NCBI RefSeq assembly: GCF_042242105.1
Contig: NC_092019.1
Coordinates: forward strand, 14,634,328-14,698,327
Reading direction: 5' to 3'
From: Pempheris klunzingeri
Lineage: Eukaryota > Chordata > Actinopteri > Acropomatiformes > Pempheridae
DNA length: 64,000 nucleotides
Part shown: positions 20,358 to 33,377 of the stretch, in pieces
How positions within the stretch are numbered: position 1 is the first letter of the stretch
How the letters are laid out: each line of letters starts with the position of its first letter
Notes under the pieces: generated by a model
Database searches by the model: none
What the model saw: the letters and a program-made list of their open reading frames with translations, nothing else
Told to the model about the DNA's origin: nothing
Made by a program: the position numbers and the translations under genes

Positions 20358-23300
20358 CTGTAGTTTTGCTCATTTATGTCCACCAGGTGAGTCCAGCAGT
20401 GATGCAGGGACACAGTCTGGGGTCCACAGTCTGGTCGAGTCTCTGTACGGTCTGCAGGGTGAGAGAAGTCAGCTGAGAGGAGAGCTCCGTCTGCTGCACT
20501 CACAGCTGGAGCAGAGGGACAGAGACAGACACTCTCGAATACAGGCCTTTCAACAGCAGGTATGATGCTGCATATTGGTTTCATTCCAAATGCTTTATCC
20601 ATTTTAGAAAAAAAGCCAGACTGAAATGCATGGATAATTCATTGAAAGCACATGTCCTTCTGTTAAAATGTGAATTATTTATTACTAAATCTCCCAAAAT
20701 GTCTAATAACTTTAATGAGAATTTATATGAGGCTTTATTTTCTGTTGACTATTGCTGTACATCCATATCTTCATAAATGTTGGATGACTCTCAGGTCTTA
20801 TGCTATGTGTACATTTTTTATGTGACTCTTCGTAATCTACCCTACGCTGTCATTTTGACCAGGCCTCCCCTACAAAATCATGCATCTCAAAAGATTAAAA
20901 AAAATATGTGTACAAACTGTGACACAAATAATGGAATAAAATATGGAGTTAAACATGTCTATATTCTCAACTCAAACTTCAGTAATCTTTAACTGTTCCT
21001 GCACAGATTGACGAGCTCAAGAGTTGCATAGAGGAGCGTGAGGAGGAGCTGTCAAGACTGAGAACAGCCACTGTAAGCACTGTGAACTATTGATTTAATC
21101 ATTTGTTAAGTGTGTCCCTTCCCTGTCATCAGCAAAGCTGCCACAGTGTATTCCCACACCCACTGAATGAACTGCATCGCTGCACAAATGCCAAATAGTA
21201 TTTAGTTTGCCTTGTACAACACCTTAAGTATGAATCTGTGATAGAAAATCAACAATATATGTGAGTCCACATCCACCTCATGTTTCGTGTCCTTAGGGGG
21301 CCACGGACTCAGAGAAGCGAGTGCTGTGTCTGTCAGCGGAGAATGAGAGCCTGAAACAGAACCTGAGCGTTACCCAAGGCCTCCTGCAGCAGCTGTCAAC
21401 CATCCCCTCCCAGTCCAGCACCATGCTCATCAAGGTGAGACACACTAGCACAGCAGAGAGCTCACCGATATGCTGCCAAGGTAGCTATTAGTAGCTTCCA
21501 ACAGAAATACTAGTAATTTACTTTGTTTTATATGATCTGATAGGAGAATGAAAACCTCCGCAGCAGAGTGCAGCAATTGGAGATGTCCCTACAACAGCGT
21601 GCTGAGCAGCTGTCACAACTGGAGCGACAGAACGAACAAAGCGAGTGGAGGAGAGGAGAAGAGCTGAGGAAACGAGAGGACCGGGTGAGGGAGCTGCAAC
21701 TGGAGCTGGACAGAGAGAGGGGCAAAGAGCCGGTGGTGAAGGTAAGTCTACGGCCACTGAAATACTTTTGAAAGGAATGATGAACAAAATTGCAAAGAAA
21801 TACACACTGCCACCTTATTTTTTTTCTGTTATTAGAGTGGATGACCCTAATCAGATGTTATTTCTCTCTTAGTATGTCACCCAGACTGTGGAGGTGGAAT
21901 CGCCTGCCACATTAAAGCATCTGACTAAAGCTAGACAGAGGAATGAACTGCTGTCGGAAAAGCTGTCCAATCAGAACGAGCGGTGCAAACAGCTGGAGGA
22001 ACACATCAGGAAGTCTGATGAATACAGCTGTAATCTGCAGCACAAGGTAACAAACATGGGCCAGTGAAGTAAACTCATGCAGTAATACACACGTTCATGG
22101 GCAGAATAAACAGATTTTAACATGCAGTTTGAAACTGCTTTACTTGGGTGATATACTGTACGTGAACTTTGTTTTCAGGAGTAAATAATTGTACTACAAA
22201 AGTTTTTGAAAATGTCTCAGGCAGCAACAAGGTGGACATAAATTCTAGGGGTGAAACTGCATCTGGGCCTTTGACAACAATGTTCGATAATGACGCTAAA
22301 TATCCATCAGCACACATGTTATTACTGTTGGCTATATGCCAATAAGAGTCAGGGAAACCAGCAGCTAATTCCAGATGGTCCCCTTGATGCCATCAACGTT
22401 AATTTAAAAAAATGAAAGAGACAGAATCGACAGAATCCAGAGGGGTAAATAAACCACGGCCTGTTTAGAGAACAGATGATCAAAGGAGAGAAAATCAAAA
22501 GCAGAAGGAGGAAGCTTCCACTTCACTGCTAGAAATTCACAACCTGGATCAATTTCATTGGCAGATGAACTCATTACAGAGCTGAACCTGGACAGATTGG
22601 ACCAGTTGAGCTAACAGATTGACAAACTGCTGTGCTGAACATTTTACAGATTGCAGCGTATGAGAGAGAAATCAGTAAGCTGAGGGAGGATCTGCTGAAA
22701 GAGATCGGCCACTTGGAGGAGAGGAAGGAGGAGGCTGTGAAGGCTGCTGCCAGCTGCTCAGCCGAGCACTTTCAGAACCTGCAGGACCAATTCCTCAGTG
22801 AGTTACACCAAGTCATTAAACCCCCAAGGGCATGAGATCTTGGTTTCTGCACTCAAGAAAATAAAAGAAGTCTTAAAAGAGGTAGTTTAGCACTTCGGGA
22901 AATACGTTTATTCGCTTTCATGCTGAGAGTTAGCTGAGAGGACTGATACAGCTGTCATGTCTGTGGGATAAATAAACTAATAATATACTAAGCTGCTGCT
23001 TAGCTTAGTTTAGCATAAAGACTGGAAATAGAGGAAAGCTGCTAGTGTGTCTCTGCCCTAACAGCAAAATTTACCTACCTGCACCTCGAAATCACGCTAT
23101 TTAACATTTTTCTTTAATCCACACAGAAACCAAAGAGGGGATATTCTCTTTACTTTGGACAGAACCAGGCTAGTTGTGTCCCTCTCTTTTTCCAGTCTTT
23201 ATTGCTAAGAAACCAGCTGCTGGCTGTATAGCCTCATATTTAACAGACAGATATAAGACTGGTATCTAATTTGTACCAAGAATAAGCATAAATGTCAAAC

Positions 23301-25572
23301 TATTTGTTTAAATAGATTTACTTGAGACAACAGACTATTTCAGTGGGATTCTACATGTTTTTGTTTTTTGTTTTTGACAGGCTTGCAGAAGCGTCTGACA
23401 GCACTCCCTCCAACTTTACGCTCCATGAAGACAGACTACACCAGTCTGAGGAGCCAGGTTCGAAACTTCTCAGACTTTTACGGAGCAGCGATCAGTGAAG
23501 CAAAGAAACAGGTACGTACAGTGAAAGTGACATCTGTGTTTAGGGGGATGATAAATCTGACTTGTAAATCTAATTTACAAGCCTAGTAAAGAGTGTTTTG
23601 CTTTTGTCTTTGGAAGATTTCAGCAGCTATCAGTGAGATGTCTGAAGCCAACAAAGACCTTCTGGAGAAATACAGGAAGGAGGTTGCACTGCGCAGGAAG
23701 TACCACGAGCAGCTGGTGGAGCTTAAAGGTACGCAGACGAGACAAAATAAAATTCACCAAAGGACATAAGATCATTAATGATTAACTGGGCCTCCTGTTT
23801 CTAGGCAACATCCGTGTGCTGTGTCGTGTGAAGCCTGTGCTGAAGGAGGACCAGCATGAGGAGGGCCAGTCTGTGGTGGTAACGACGGACCCCAACAATG
23901 AGTCCTCACTAAATGTGCTAAACAAAGGAAAGGTTCGCATCTTTGAACTGGACAAGGTCTTCCACCCTCAGGCCGCACAGGAAGAGGTATGAAAAATGAG
24001 CAGCATCTGCAGGAAATATAATCAGAATTAGAGCTCTAACCCTCCGATTGGTTTCTTCAGGTCTTTCAGGAGATTGAGCCTCTTGTGACTTCCTGCATCG
24101 ATGGCTACCATGTCTGTATATTTGCCTATGGACAGACTGGCTCTGGAAAAACATACACAATGGAGGTATTCTCTCTAGTTTAACAGCATTACTGTAGCCA
24201 CAGAGAGATGATCCATGATGTGGGCTGCAAGCTAAATGCCCTTTGATTTTCAGGGTAGTGTGGAGCACCCTGGTATCAACCAGCGAGCCCTAAAACATCT
24301 CTTCAGTGAGATCGAGGAGAGGAAGGACATGTGGTCTTACACTGTCACTGTCAGCTCTGTGGAGATCTACAACGAGGTGCTAAGGTACAGTATGCTGCAC
24401 CTCTCTTGAGACAGCCTTTAAGCAGGGTAAATCCTATTTTACAGCTACCAGATGTTGGTTGTTTTATTGTTGGTATTTCTCAGAGACCTACTGAGTAAAG
24501 ACGGGGAGAAACTGGACATAAAGATCAACCCGGACGGAACAGGACAGCTGCATGTGCCGGGCCTCAGAGTCATCGAGGTTAAGAGCTTTCAGCACATCAA
24601 GAAGGTGACACAGTGTGTTTTAAACAATTCATACTGGTTGGATAATGAATGAATGAAATGAATCACTACATTAATGCTCTTGTTCTTGTTTTTGTCAAGA
24701 TTTTAGCCACAGCCCGGAGGAACAGGATCACGTTCGGCACTCAGATGAACCAGCACAGCTCCCGCTCCCATGCTCTGCTCTGTATCACCGTTCAGGGCAC
24801 CGACCTCGCCACCGGCTCCAAAACCACCGGTCAGTCACATGTACATTTCTCCTTCTACAGGGAAAGTCTATCGACTATAAATTTGAATCACATCATCCTG
24901 CGTTCCTCATTGAACTCCTCTCTTTTATTACACCTGAGTGCAGTCTAGCTAAAATGCTAGATTAAAAGCAATATTTCATAAGGGATGTCATGAATATCTG
25001 CAGTCTTAAAGCAACAAAAGAGACCAGAGAGAAAAAGCACAAAAAAGAATCTGATCAGTATTCAGACAGGCATGTCTTCATCATCTCACCATTACTCTGA
25101 AATCTTCTTTCCTCAGGCAAGTTGAACCTGGTGGACCTGGCTGGCTCCGAGAGGGTATGGAAGTCTGGTGCAGAGGGAGAGAGGCTGAAAGAGGCCCAGA
25201 ACATCAACCGCTCCCTGCTGTCACTGGGGGATGTAATTCAGGCACTGAGAGCTCGGCAGACTCATATACCTTTCAGGAATTCCCGCCTTACGTACTTATT
25301 GCAAGACTCCCTGGGCAAAGGCAGCAAGACTGTCATGGTGGTGCAGGTGAGTTTACTGCTCCATATTTACTAATTTCCAGCCTCAGAGGTGTGACACATG
25401 TGCAGTATATTGTATATATTGTTTTGTTTCATCATTTCTACTAAAGGTGTCTGCTCTGGAAAGTAATGTGGGAGAGACATTGTGCTCGCTGAAGTTTGCC
25501 CAGAGGGTGTGCAAGGTGGAACTGGGTCCTGCAGCCAGAAAGATTGAATCTGGTGGAGGACAGTGTGACTGA
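16976..25572 (+). CDS. kifc2: Kinesin family member C2, C-terminal motor kinesin
   Basis: This is a kinesin-14-type motor, expected to move toward microtubule minus ends. Nineteen coding exons chain in frame to 923 aa: 16976-17074, 17307-17403, 17569-17726, 17875-18127, 20387-20559, 21007-21072, 21297-21434, 21544-21741, 21873-22046, 22650-22797, 23381-23511, 23617-23728, 23805-23986, 24061-24165, 24254-24384, 24484-24604, 24700-24829, 25117-25346 and 25447-25572. The start [18 protein letters not shown] is nearly the human KIFC2 N-terminus and forms a short hydrophobic, aromatic segment. Coiled coil spans about 120-580. The motor begins at [11 protein letters not shown] (about 583), with P-loop GQTGSGKT (667-674), switch I NQHSSRSH (779-786), switch II DLAGSER (812-818), and the neck-distal end [10 protein letters not shown]. 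Catalytic motifs are intact. Human KIFC2 is about 838 aa, so this copy is somewhat longer. Confidence 0.94.
17837..17858. repeat. (TG)n microsatellite
   Basis: A TG dinucleotide run with one interruption, about 17 bp upstream of the fourth coding exon of kifc2 and effectively within its acceptor region. Confidence 0.8.
18128..20386 (+). other. kifc2: Fourth coding intron of kifc2
   Basis: This 2.26-kb intron shows no coding signal. It ends with a (GAT)n run at 20326-20357 and an acceptor immediately followed by a donor-like GTGAGT. Confidence 0.75.
20326..20357. repeat. (GAT)n microsatellite
   Basis: About ten GAT units just upstream of a kifc2 exon; length is likely variable between individuals. 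It produces a poly-His run on the opposite strand, which is not a gene. Confidence 0.9.
22891..23270. repeat. Fold-back dispersed repeat in a kifc2 intron
   Basis: The left end (CACTTCGGGAAATACG... TTAGCATAAAGACTGG) and the right half are imperfect inverted repeats. For example TAGCATAAAGACTGGAAA near 23011 pairs with the reverse complement of TTTCCAGTCTTTATTGCTA near 23190. The left end wording (GGGAAATACG, TTATTCGCTTTC, GAGAGTTAG) is one I recognise from repeats spread through percomorph fish genomes. There is no coding capacity. Confidence 0.65.
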
Positions 25573-26700
25573 CGACCTTGAATCAGCCACTTCCTGTTCT
25601 CAGTGATCACCAGGAAGCCATGAATGCGCCAGTCGCGTCATCACCCACCCCACCAACCAGTCATAACGCAACAAGATCAACAGCAATCCTGCTCAAGGGC
25701 TAAATCTGAGGTCTGTGTGCCACCCATATGCCAACATTTGATTGAAGTTAGAGATTGAGGAGATTGGTCTCCTCCGTGCTACTTTCTGCTTCTGACAAGT
25801 GATAACCCTTTATCATTAGATTATCTGCATGCAGGAGTATTTATTCTTCCACTCTGAGTGCCAAAACAACCTCTGACTCCCTCACAATTTGATGCTTCCT
25901 TGAACAACAATATCTCAGTTTCTTAATTTTTATTAAATACCAAAATCCAGGATTTATCTCATCAGCCTCTTCAGGCTTTTCTGATCTGATGTGATGCTGA
26001 TTTTCTGATGATCGTCAGAGTATTAAGAGCAGCATCGTGTTCAAAAAGGCTAAACAAGCTTCTGGAGCCACAGTATCAACACTTGAGTTTTTGCAGTCTT
26101 AATCATCTTGCTATAAATGTCTGTAGTTTGTGAGCTTCATCTCCAATGTTGTATACTTTTGAAGGTTGTAGTGTGTAGGAGAATCTGTTTTGTAGCAAAG
26201 GTATGGGCTATTAATCATCTCAATGACACTTGAGTCACATATTAATGTAGTTTTTGTGAAGTTCAGAGGAGCAGTGAATGAACGCTTTGGGTTTCTCTTT
26301 AGAGCCTTAATATTTTGCCTTTGGAGAAAGAAGGAAAGCTTTTGAAGGGAGAAGGTGGCCTTGTATTAAGCGTGGTAATATGATGAACTGTGCAATATCC
26401 TCCTTAATGAGGAGACAGTTTGGGCCTACGTGGACAGAAGATGCACTTTATTGTGAAAGGAGTGTTTCAGTTCAAAACAAGTATTTAGGTGCTTGCAATA
26501 GATATCACTTGTGAATGTCATACCAAAAACATCGTATTGTTATCTGTTCATCATTGTTCCTCTATTTATCACCCATTGAATCAAAACTAGCCTTTGATTC
26601 AAGTGTAGCAAGACATTAATGTTGCAGTAACTACTATAGCGGTCATAGGTCACTTTATGATGATTAGAGGGTGGACTTTCAGATAAGTTTCTGAATAAAT
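25573..26700 (+). other. kifc2: Probable 3' UTR of kifc2
   Basis: Non-coding sequence runs from the kifc2 TGA to an AATAAA at 26694-26699. The transcript end is inferred from that hexamer. Confidence 0.55.
26694..26699 (+). terminator. Candidate poly(A) signal of kifc2
   Basis: This is a clear AATAAA hexamer about 1.1 kb after the kifc2 stop, before the convergent ccdc12 gene. Confidence 0.5.
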
Positions 26701-26751
26701 ATGATGTATTTAAAAGGTGTATTTTCTCTTATTGGCTGCCCGGCAACAAAA

Positions 26752-26870
26752 CGACTGAAAAAGTCCACAGGCTGCATAATCACAACATCCCTGGTTCAAA
26801 TCCAGCATGGGAGGTTTGTTGCATTTCATGTGTGGCTCTCTACTGTACCACCACACATATGGTTGAATGA
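26752..26870 (+). repeat. Probable tRNA-derived SINE remnant
   Basis: It contains a B-box-like GGTTCAAATCC, followed by TTTGTTGCATTTCATGTGT. That order resembles fish SINEs in which GTTCAAATCC is followed by TTGTTGCATGTCAT. The A-box half is degraded. Confidence 0.4.
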
Positions 26871-27303
26871 TACCATAACTGAAATTTCTCTACTGCATCT
26901 CCTGAACATATCTATTGGGATCTATTGGGCCAGTTTGGGAAATGTACTGTACACGTGACATAAAACAACATATACCAAGATTTTATCCACATTGCCCACT
27001 CCAGCTTTTAAATAACGACAAAATGCATTAAGAAAATAACCAGGCATTTGAAAAATTCACATTATTTTACTTGAAAATATAAAATATTACAGCAAAATAT
27101 TGATGGTTACATTAACAATGCACCTCAATTAACCACATAAACAGAACGTACTAGCATACGTAAAGTAATATGCAATGATACAAAGCAGGAGTCAAAGAGA
27201 ATATGACGACCTGACAGGAAACAGCATGGATGTGACGGTACAGTCCCAGTAAACCGAGTCCATCCCTGCATAGTCTGTTTTCTTTATCTGTCACATCGTG
27301 GGT

Positions 27304-30300
27304 TCAGTCTGAGTCTCCCTCCTCCTGTCCTGCTGCTCCCACCACTTCAGCCAACTCTTCCTCTCTGCCTCGGAGACGATCCCCTGGACACACAAACACT
27401 CACGGTCAATGTGATTCCTTCCTTCATTCCCAAGTTACATGTATGTTTAGAGCCTACATTTCGGCCATAACTCTGGCTAAGGTTATTAGGTGGTTCCTGT
27501 TGTCACACTAACGGTACACTCTGCTGGCAAGCTGCAAAGTAAAATCAACAAAGTTCTTTACAATAATATTAGATACAGCCCCCTGCCATGTTTAATTTAC
27601 ATCAAAATGTGCCTGTAAATTTTTGCACAGAAGGTTAAGACTAAATTGAAAGGAGTGACTGTTGGCTATGTTACCACAAAAACACGACTACCTGCACTCA
27701 CATACCTATTTTTAGAATGTGGATCACACATCAGAGGAAGAATCACACCATAGATCTTATCAGAGGGCCTCAGGCCTCTGTGGTGTTTGGAAACCTCCAA
27801 GCAATTAGCCTAAAAATTCATGCCTGCCTCAGACACGCCTGTTTCTGTGGTGCCAGGGCAGTTCAGTGATAAAAAACGCAAAAACATAAAATGGGAAATA
27901 CTTACGGATGAGCTCAGCGATGGCCCTCTGGGTTCTCCTCTCCAACTTCTCCAGTTTCTTTGCCACATCACGCTTTAGATCCCTAGATACAGAATAACAA
28001 TGTCCAGACAATGTCAGTCGCAACTCATCTTTCATTGTACTAAGATTTTGTAAGATCATTTTCAAAAAGGTCTTACCAGTCTGGTTTTCTTGGGGCAAGA
28101 TTGGCCAAATCCTGAGAGAAAAAAAACAGTTGAATATGGCAGCTACAACTACTTTGCTTCTTCGGCAAAAGGAAATCACATTTAAACAGAAAGGACTTCT
28201 CACCACTTCTTCAATGATGGGCTCCGGATTAGCTGCTTCTAACTGGTCTTTTACTTTGTCCTCCACTGCAGACAAAGAATGTTTATCATCAGTCAGAAAT
28301 TATATGTGATGACAGCAGCAGGAGTCTGTGAGCTAGGCGTCCTCTAGTAGCTGACCATGTTCTACAATCTCCCTGGAGGCAATGTAAAGGCACTGCAATG
28401 TCAAAATCTAGTCTGAGTGAATGTTTTTTTCATCTTTTTTTTTTTTTTTTTTTAAATCAGAGTTCTCACCTGATGCAGGTTTGGCTTTGGGAACTTGCCT
28501 CTCCTTCAGCTCTTCATCCTCTGGGGTGTAATTTCTCAACTTCAGCTCCCTGAGGAAGGAAATACGGGGTAATGTGATTCTCCTTTTAGTGGTAGGACAG
28601 AAAGGAGAGTGCAGTCTTACTCCAGGAGGTGGCAGTATAGGCAAATACATTTCACAAGACATTAATGAGCGTAAAGGACCATCTGCAAACCCTGCACAGC
28701 TGCACGCCTAATGTCTAGAGGGGGTCGGGTATAATGTCCCTCTTTATTCCTATGAACACGTCTGATTAACATGTTCCACCTGCTCCTGGGCGAGGACTTG
28801 AGAGCAAAAAAACAGCTGAGGAATGCTTTCCTTGATGTTGAATTATGCAGTCTTTCATCACATCTCCAAACAGAGGAATTCTTGGCAAGCTTAGCTGACA
28901 TCTCTGCAGATCATACAGAAAGTCCAGAGGCAGAGGTAAACTATTGTCTGACCAAGCACGGACTAAGAGAGCTATCAGCTGTTGTGGGCTTAACATGGAT
29001 TTGTGATGAAGCTCGAGAGGGTACACTCTTGATACATTCATCACACCCCTGCTGCCCACAGACAGACGGATGCCTTGTATGGGTATGGGCAGGAATGCTG
29101 GTCATGTTCTGTCTTTGGCTGACTGAGGTCCACTCCCAGTTCACACATCCCTCTCTATGCCTTGTGAATCTCTCATGAGGGAGGATGTCTCGGTGGAGGA
29201 ATATGCTGATCTATCCAGCTCTTCGTGAAACTGAATTTTCATGCTGCTCATAATTTTTGGATTCCCTGTCACCATACAAATGGCTCCCTGTATCAGTGTT
29301 TGACAATGTCTTCCTCTGTGTAATATAAATAACACAAACTGTAACACTAACTATATAAAAATAATGAAATAAACTGAAGGGAACTGCATCAATCGTTATT
29401 GAAAAGATCAAATGGATTAAAAAATGGATTTAAATAATTTTGCCCAGCTAAGCTCCACAGTCAGGGCTTAACAAAGTCCAGATGCCCTGACTGCAAGTCA
29501 CACCAAGTTTCTTAGGTTGGCTCTGGCTTCTCAGCTGCCTTCTGAAGCCAGAAGGCAGTCCAGTGCTAATTACAGGCCATCATTTATCAGCCTTCAATTG
29601 ATCATATTGTAACGAAAAAGGCCAGTGAATCATTGAAATAAAGTGTCATTCTCAGAGAGCCATGAATATCCACGGGAAATTTCATTCCAATTTCGCCATT
29701 GTTTATCTTTTGTACGAAACTGATATTTGTCCTATTGGTAACAAGATTTAGACAATAATGTGCCAATTTCTTTTTGACATTTCTTCTGCAGAAATTGTGG
29801 CATAAGAGGAAAGTCAAGGCGTCATCTCAACAATAGGATATAAAAATGAGGACCACGAATAGAAAATGTAATGGCTTTGGCCACATTCTTTTTGTAAGAT
29901 CTCTTGTCATGGATAAGTATTGGGGTTGCAAAATAAAAGGGTCAAGAGGTCACCAACATCATTAGGCATCATCCTCTGGGGACCACTAATATCCAAACCG
30001 AGTTTCACGCTGTTCTAGCGGGTAAAGAGATTTTGACCAAAGTACAGAGGGGAGGACAGATACTGAAAAACATTTGCCTCAAGTCTCACCACTCACCGTA
30101 CATGAACATTTTCTGTCTTCAAAGTTTGACATCACTCCTTTTTTTTTTTTTTTTTTAAACAGTCTCTTAGTTTAATGTTTAGAGTGTTTACACATTTCTG
30201 TTTCAAGCACACTGTGGCATCAAAGAGAGTCAGTGATAAATTCAGAGCTCTGACCCAAGTGTGGCCCTCTGAAAATGTTTAGAGTGAACTGTGGCTGAGG

Positions 30301-33300
30301 AGGAGGCGCGGCAGAGTGTTTAAATGTTTACAATGATATAAAGCTACCTGCCCCATTCACCAGAGCAAAAATAACTCCAGAGAGCTTTTTCATTTACACA
30401 CGAGCCACAAAGATTGCTAAAGCTAACAAATAATTAGTCCGTATTTTAGAGGCTTTTGAACTTCCTTGAATCTTATTTGCTATTTCCAAGGACTTTGACA
30501 TCTACTTACCTATCTAAATATCTCTAAAGAAACGTAACAAGTTGCATGGTGCTCTGTGGAATAGGTTTGGAGGAATATAACACACAAGGAGCTGAAACCA
30601 AAGTTCTACTGCTTGGACATCTATAACTTGTGGATCATTCATTTAACCAGCAATAAGATTAGGATAAACAAGTTGATTGCTGTGGTCTTTCATGACTTGG
30701 TTTTGCAACTTGATCTGCCATGAAATTTTAATATATTCACAAGATATGTTGCACTCACACCCTGCTACAAATGTGTGTTTTGACTTGGCAAAACAGAGAT
30801 AAAAAAAAAACAACAGCCCAGAGTGCGTTCAACATTTATCTTTTCTCTTCGCTGACAAATGTCTAAACTAGGCCTTCGAAGTCTGCTGCTATTTTCATTC
30901 TCATGAGAGAGATCTGTCCTGTTGGACTGGAGGAAACACAGCGGCACTCCCTCAGTGCCGTCAGCGCACAGTCATTAAATATAAACAATGGAAAAAAGGT
31001 CCTGTAGGACAGGAAAGATGGCTGCTCCTTCCTACCAACTAACACACAAAGTTGAGTAAGCTGCAGGATATTTGAGCAGCTAATAGCACGAGGCTGTGAT
31101 CCAGCCCAGTGTAAACACTTCATCTTACGACCTCCACTGAGACATGCACTGTGTTACAAGAAGATGGTGTTCAGATAAAGGGCAGATAAATGATCTGATG
31201 GGTACCATATCAGTTTCAGTTCCGTTTGTGCAACTTTAAAAGCCTCAGCTAAAAGAGTGAGCAACACTTAGCGACGGTTGAAGAAAGCATGACTTGCTTT
31301 TATGAAAAAGATGATTTAAAAACAAATAAATAAAGGCCATTTTTGTGTGCCGTGTGATGAACCAACCTGTGCCTCTGTTCAGTAGTCTCATCAAGTGAAG
31401 CTTTTTTCTTCTCTGGTTCATCTTCCTCTCGCCCCTGTTAAGATATCATCATGACATTGTTAAATCAACTTCAGTCTACCATACAGTATTCTAAACGGAC
31501 TAGCATGGATTAACATTGCATTCTGTAATGAAGAATCACTGAATTATTAAACTAATACTGACAGTCACATGAGACAAAGGTGACCTTTTCAAAAATGTAC
31601 CTATGCATCAGCCCGAGATATCTGACACACTCACAGTAAATACACACTGGGTTAACATTTGCAAATAACAAGTTTTTATTTTCAGCTTGATTATTTTGGA
31701 CTTTCTGCTATTTAGGAGATAAAGAACTTAAAAAAGCTCCAGCTCCAGGACTAGATGTAAAAAAAAGCCTTTCATGCTATCTGAATAACCACAGCGTTTC
31801 AGACTGCAGCCTACACAGACCACATATAAACAATGTGGAAAATAAATCATGTAACCCACTTGCAGAAATTCAGAAAAAAATAACTGTGACCTCAAGTGAA
31901 AAGTGGTAACAAAGGATATCGAACTCCTCCCAACTTGCATTTTCCTGAAGAGACTTCCTGTCCACCTGCTAGAACAATTCAGGGGACTGACTCATTCTTG
32001 AAGTTCAGTACAAAAAGAAAACAACCCCCAACTTCAGGAATGTCAACAGTCGTTTATCAAACATTGCTAGCCAAGCCAGCATGCCTCTGTTCATCACCAG
32101 CTTAGCGAAACTTACTCTGGTCTATTGGCCGAAACAGTGGCTTGCACATTTAACACAGTTTCCTGTTGCAAGAAGAATTCATATCCTGAGGTGAAAGGTT
32201 GTCATAGAGGACTGTAATAACTGTGTAATGTTCGGTGGTCCAACACAGACAGCCAACCTACTGATGAGGAGGAACGACTGAATCTCTGGTGCAACAACCT
32301 GCTCTCAGCCCAGTAGAGTATCCGCATACTCTCTGTTGATAGGAAATTTTGCTGGTACAATTATTTTTGGCAAATATAGCTCAGCATACAATGCGATCTT
32401 GATAATAATTGATAAAATAAAATCATCAAACACTTACTACTTCCTACTTTCCTACTTACACATACCTTACATCTTATTGGTACAGTGTGTGGTAGTGGCC
32501 ACAGAGATGTGCTGTTATTTTGTTGTCTGGTTGTTAGTTTAAAATATTTGTTTTTCACAGATTCCAAAAGTTTTTCCTTTGCACATTTCATGCAACTGAG
32601 CTCTCTCCATTCCTCTTTTACAGAAGTAAAAGTTCAGTTTTCTCCGCTGTCTTTTGACTAAGACAGTTTCTCAATGTTGCACAATAATAAGCATGTTTCT
32701 ACTGGCACACCACAACATCAAGTTTACAACTGTGTGGCATAGGAGAGTCTTTCTCTTGTGTTCAGTGTTGGTTCCTCAGAAAAAAAAAACTAAAACTGTC
32801 CCAATGACCTTTCATATTTTCATCAATCTCCCATTATCCAGTGAATTGATTAGAGTATATGACTGTAACAAATGTTGACCTCAATGATGATGAGCATTTT
32901 CCTCTCTTTCAAAGAGCTGAATACAAATAAATAAAATCACAACTGGTTTGCTCACACTGTGGCGTTGATGTCATATTGATCAATTCTTCCATTACTACAC
33001 TCACGTTGGTGAGCACAGTGTGAAAAATACTTTTCTACCAGATTAGTTATTGTTCTAATTAGCTTCAGAAATATTGTAGATGGTTAAGTAGAAACAAATC
33101 CCATCACAACTATAAACAGCTATATTTAATGAGATACATTTGCAAAATAGATATTATATTCTTCAGAAATTTACTGATTATTTGAAATTCCCCACTATCA
33201 GATTTTCTTTGACTTTTTTTTGTTTTTACAAATTCCCTAATTTCCCCATCGGAAAAACAGAATTGTGCTCCAGTATATTTCAAGACCATTAGGAACAGTG

Positions 33301-33346
33301 GAAGTCCTACATGTCTAGTGTATATCAAACAAACTATGCCTTTCTC

Positions 33347-33377
<31 letters not shown>

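Larger units (their letters stand above)
28550..31366 (-). other. ccdc12: Second coding intron of ccdc12
   Basis: This 2.8-kb intron has no coding signal. It holds two stretches similar to a dispersed fish repeat (29621-29705 and 29930-30065) and T-runs on the plus strand near 30139. Confidence 0.7.

Noticed and set aside
20282-20602. Minus-strand ORF with a polyhistidine run
   Set aside because: The run is the reverse reading of the (GAT)n microsatellite, and the rest is antisense to a kifc2 exon.
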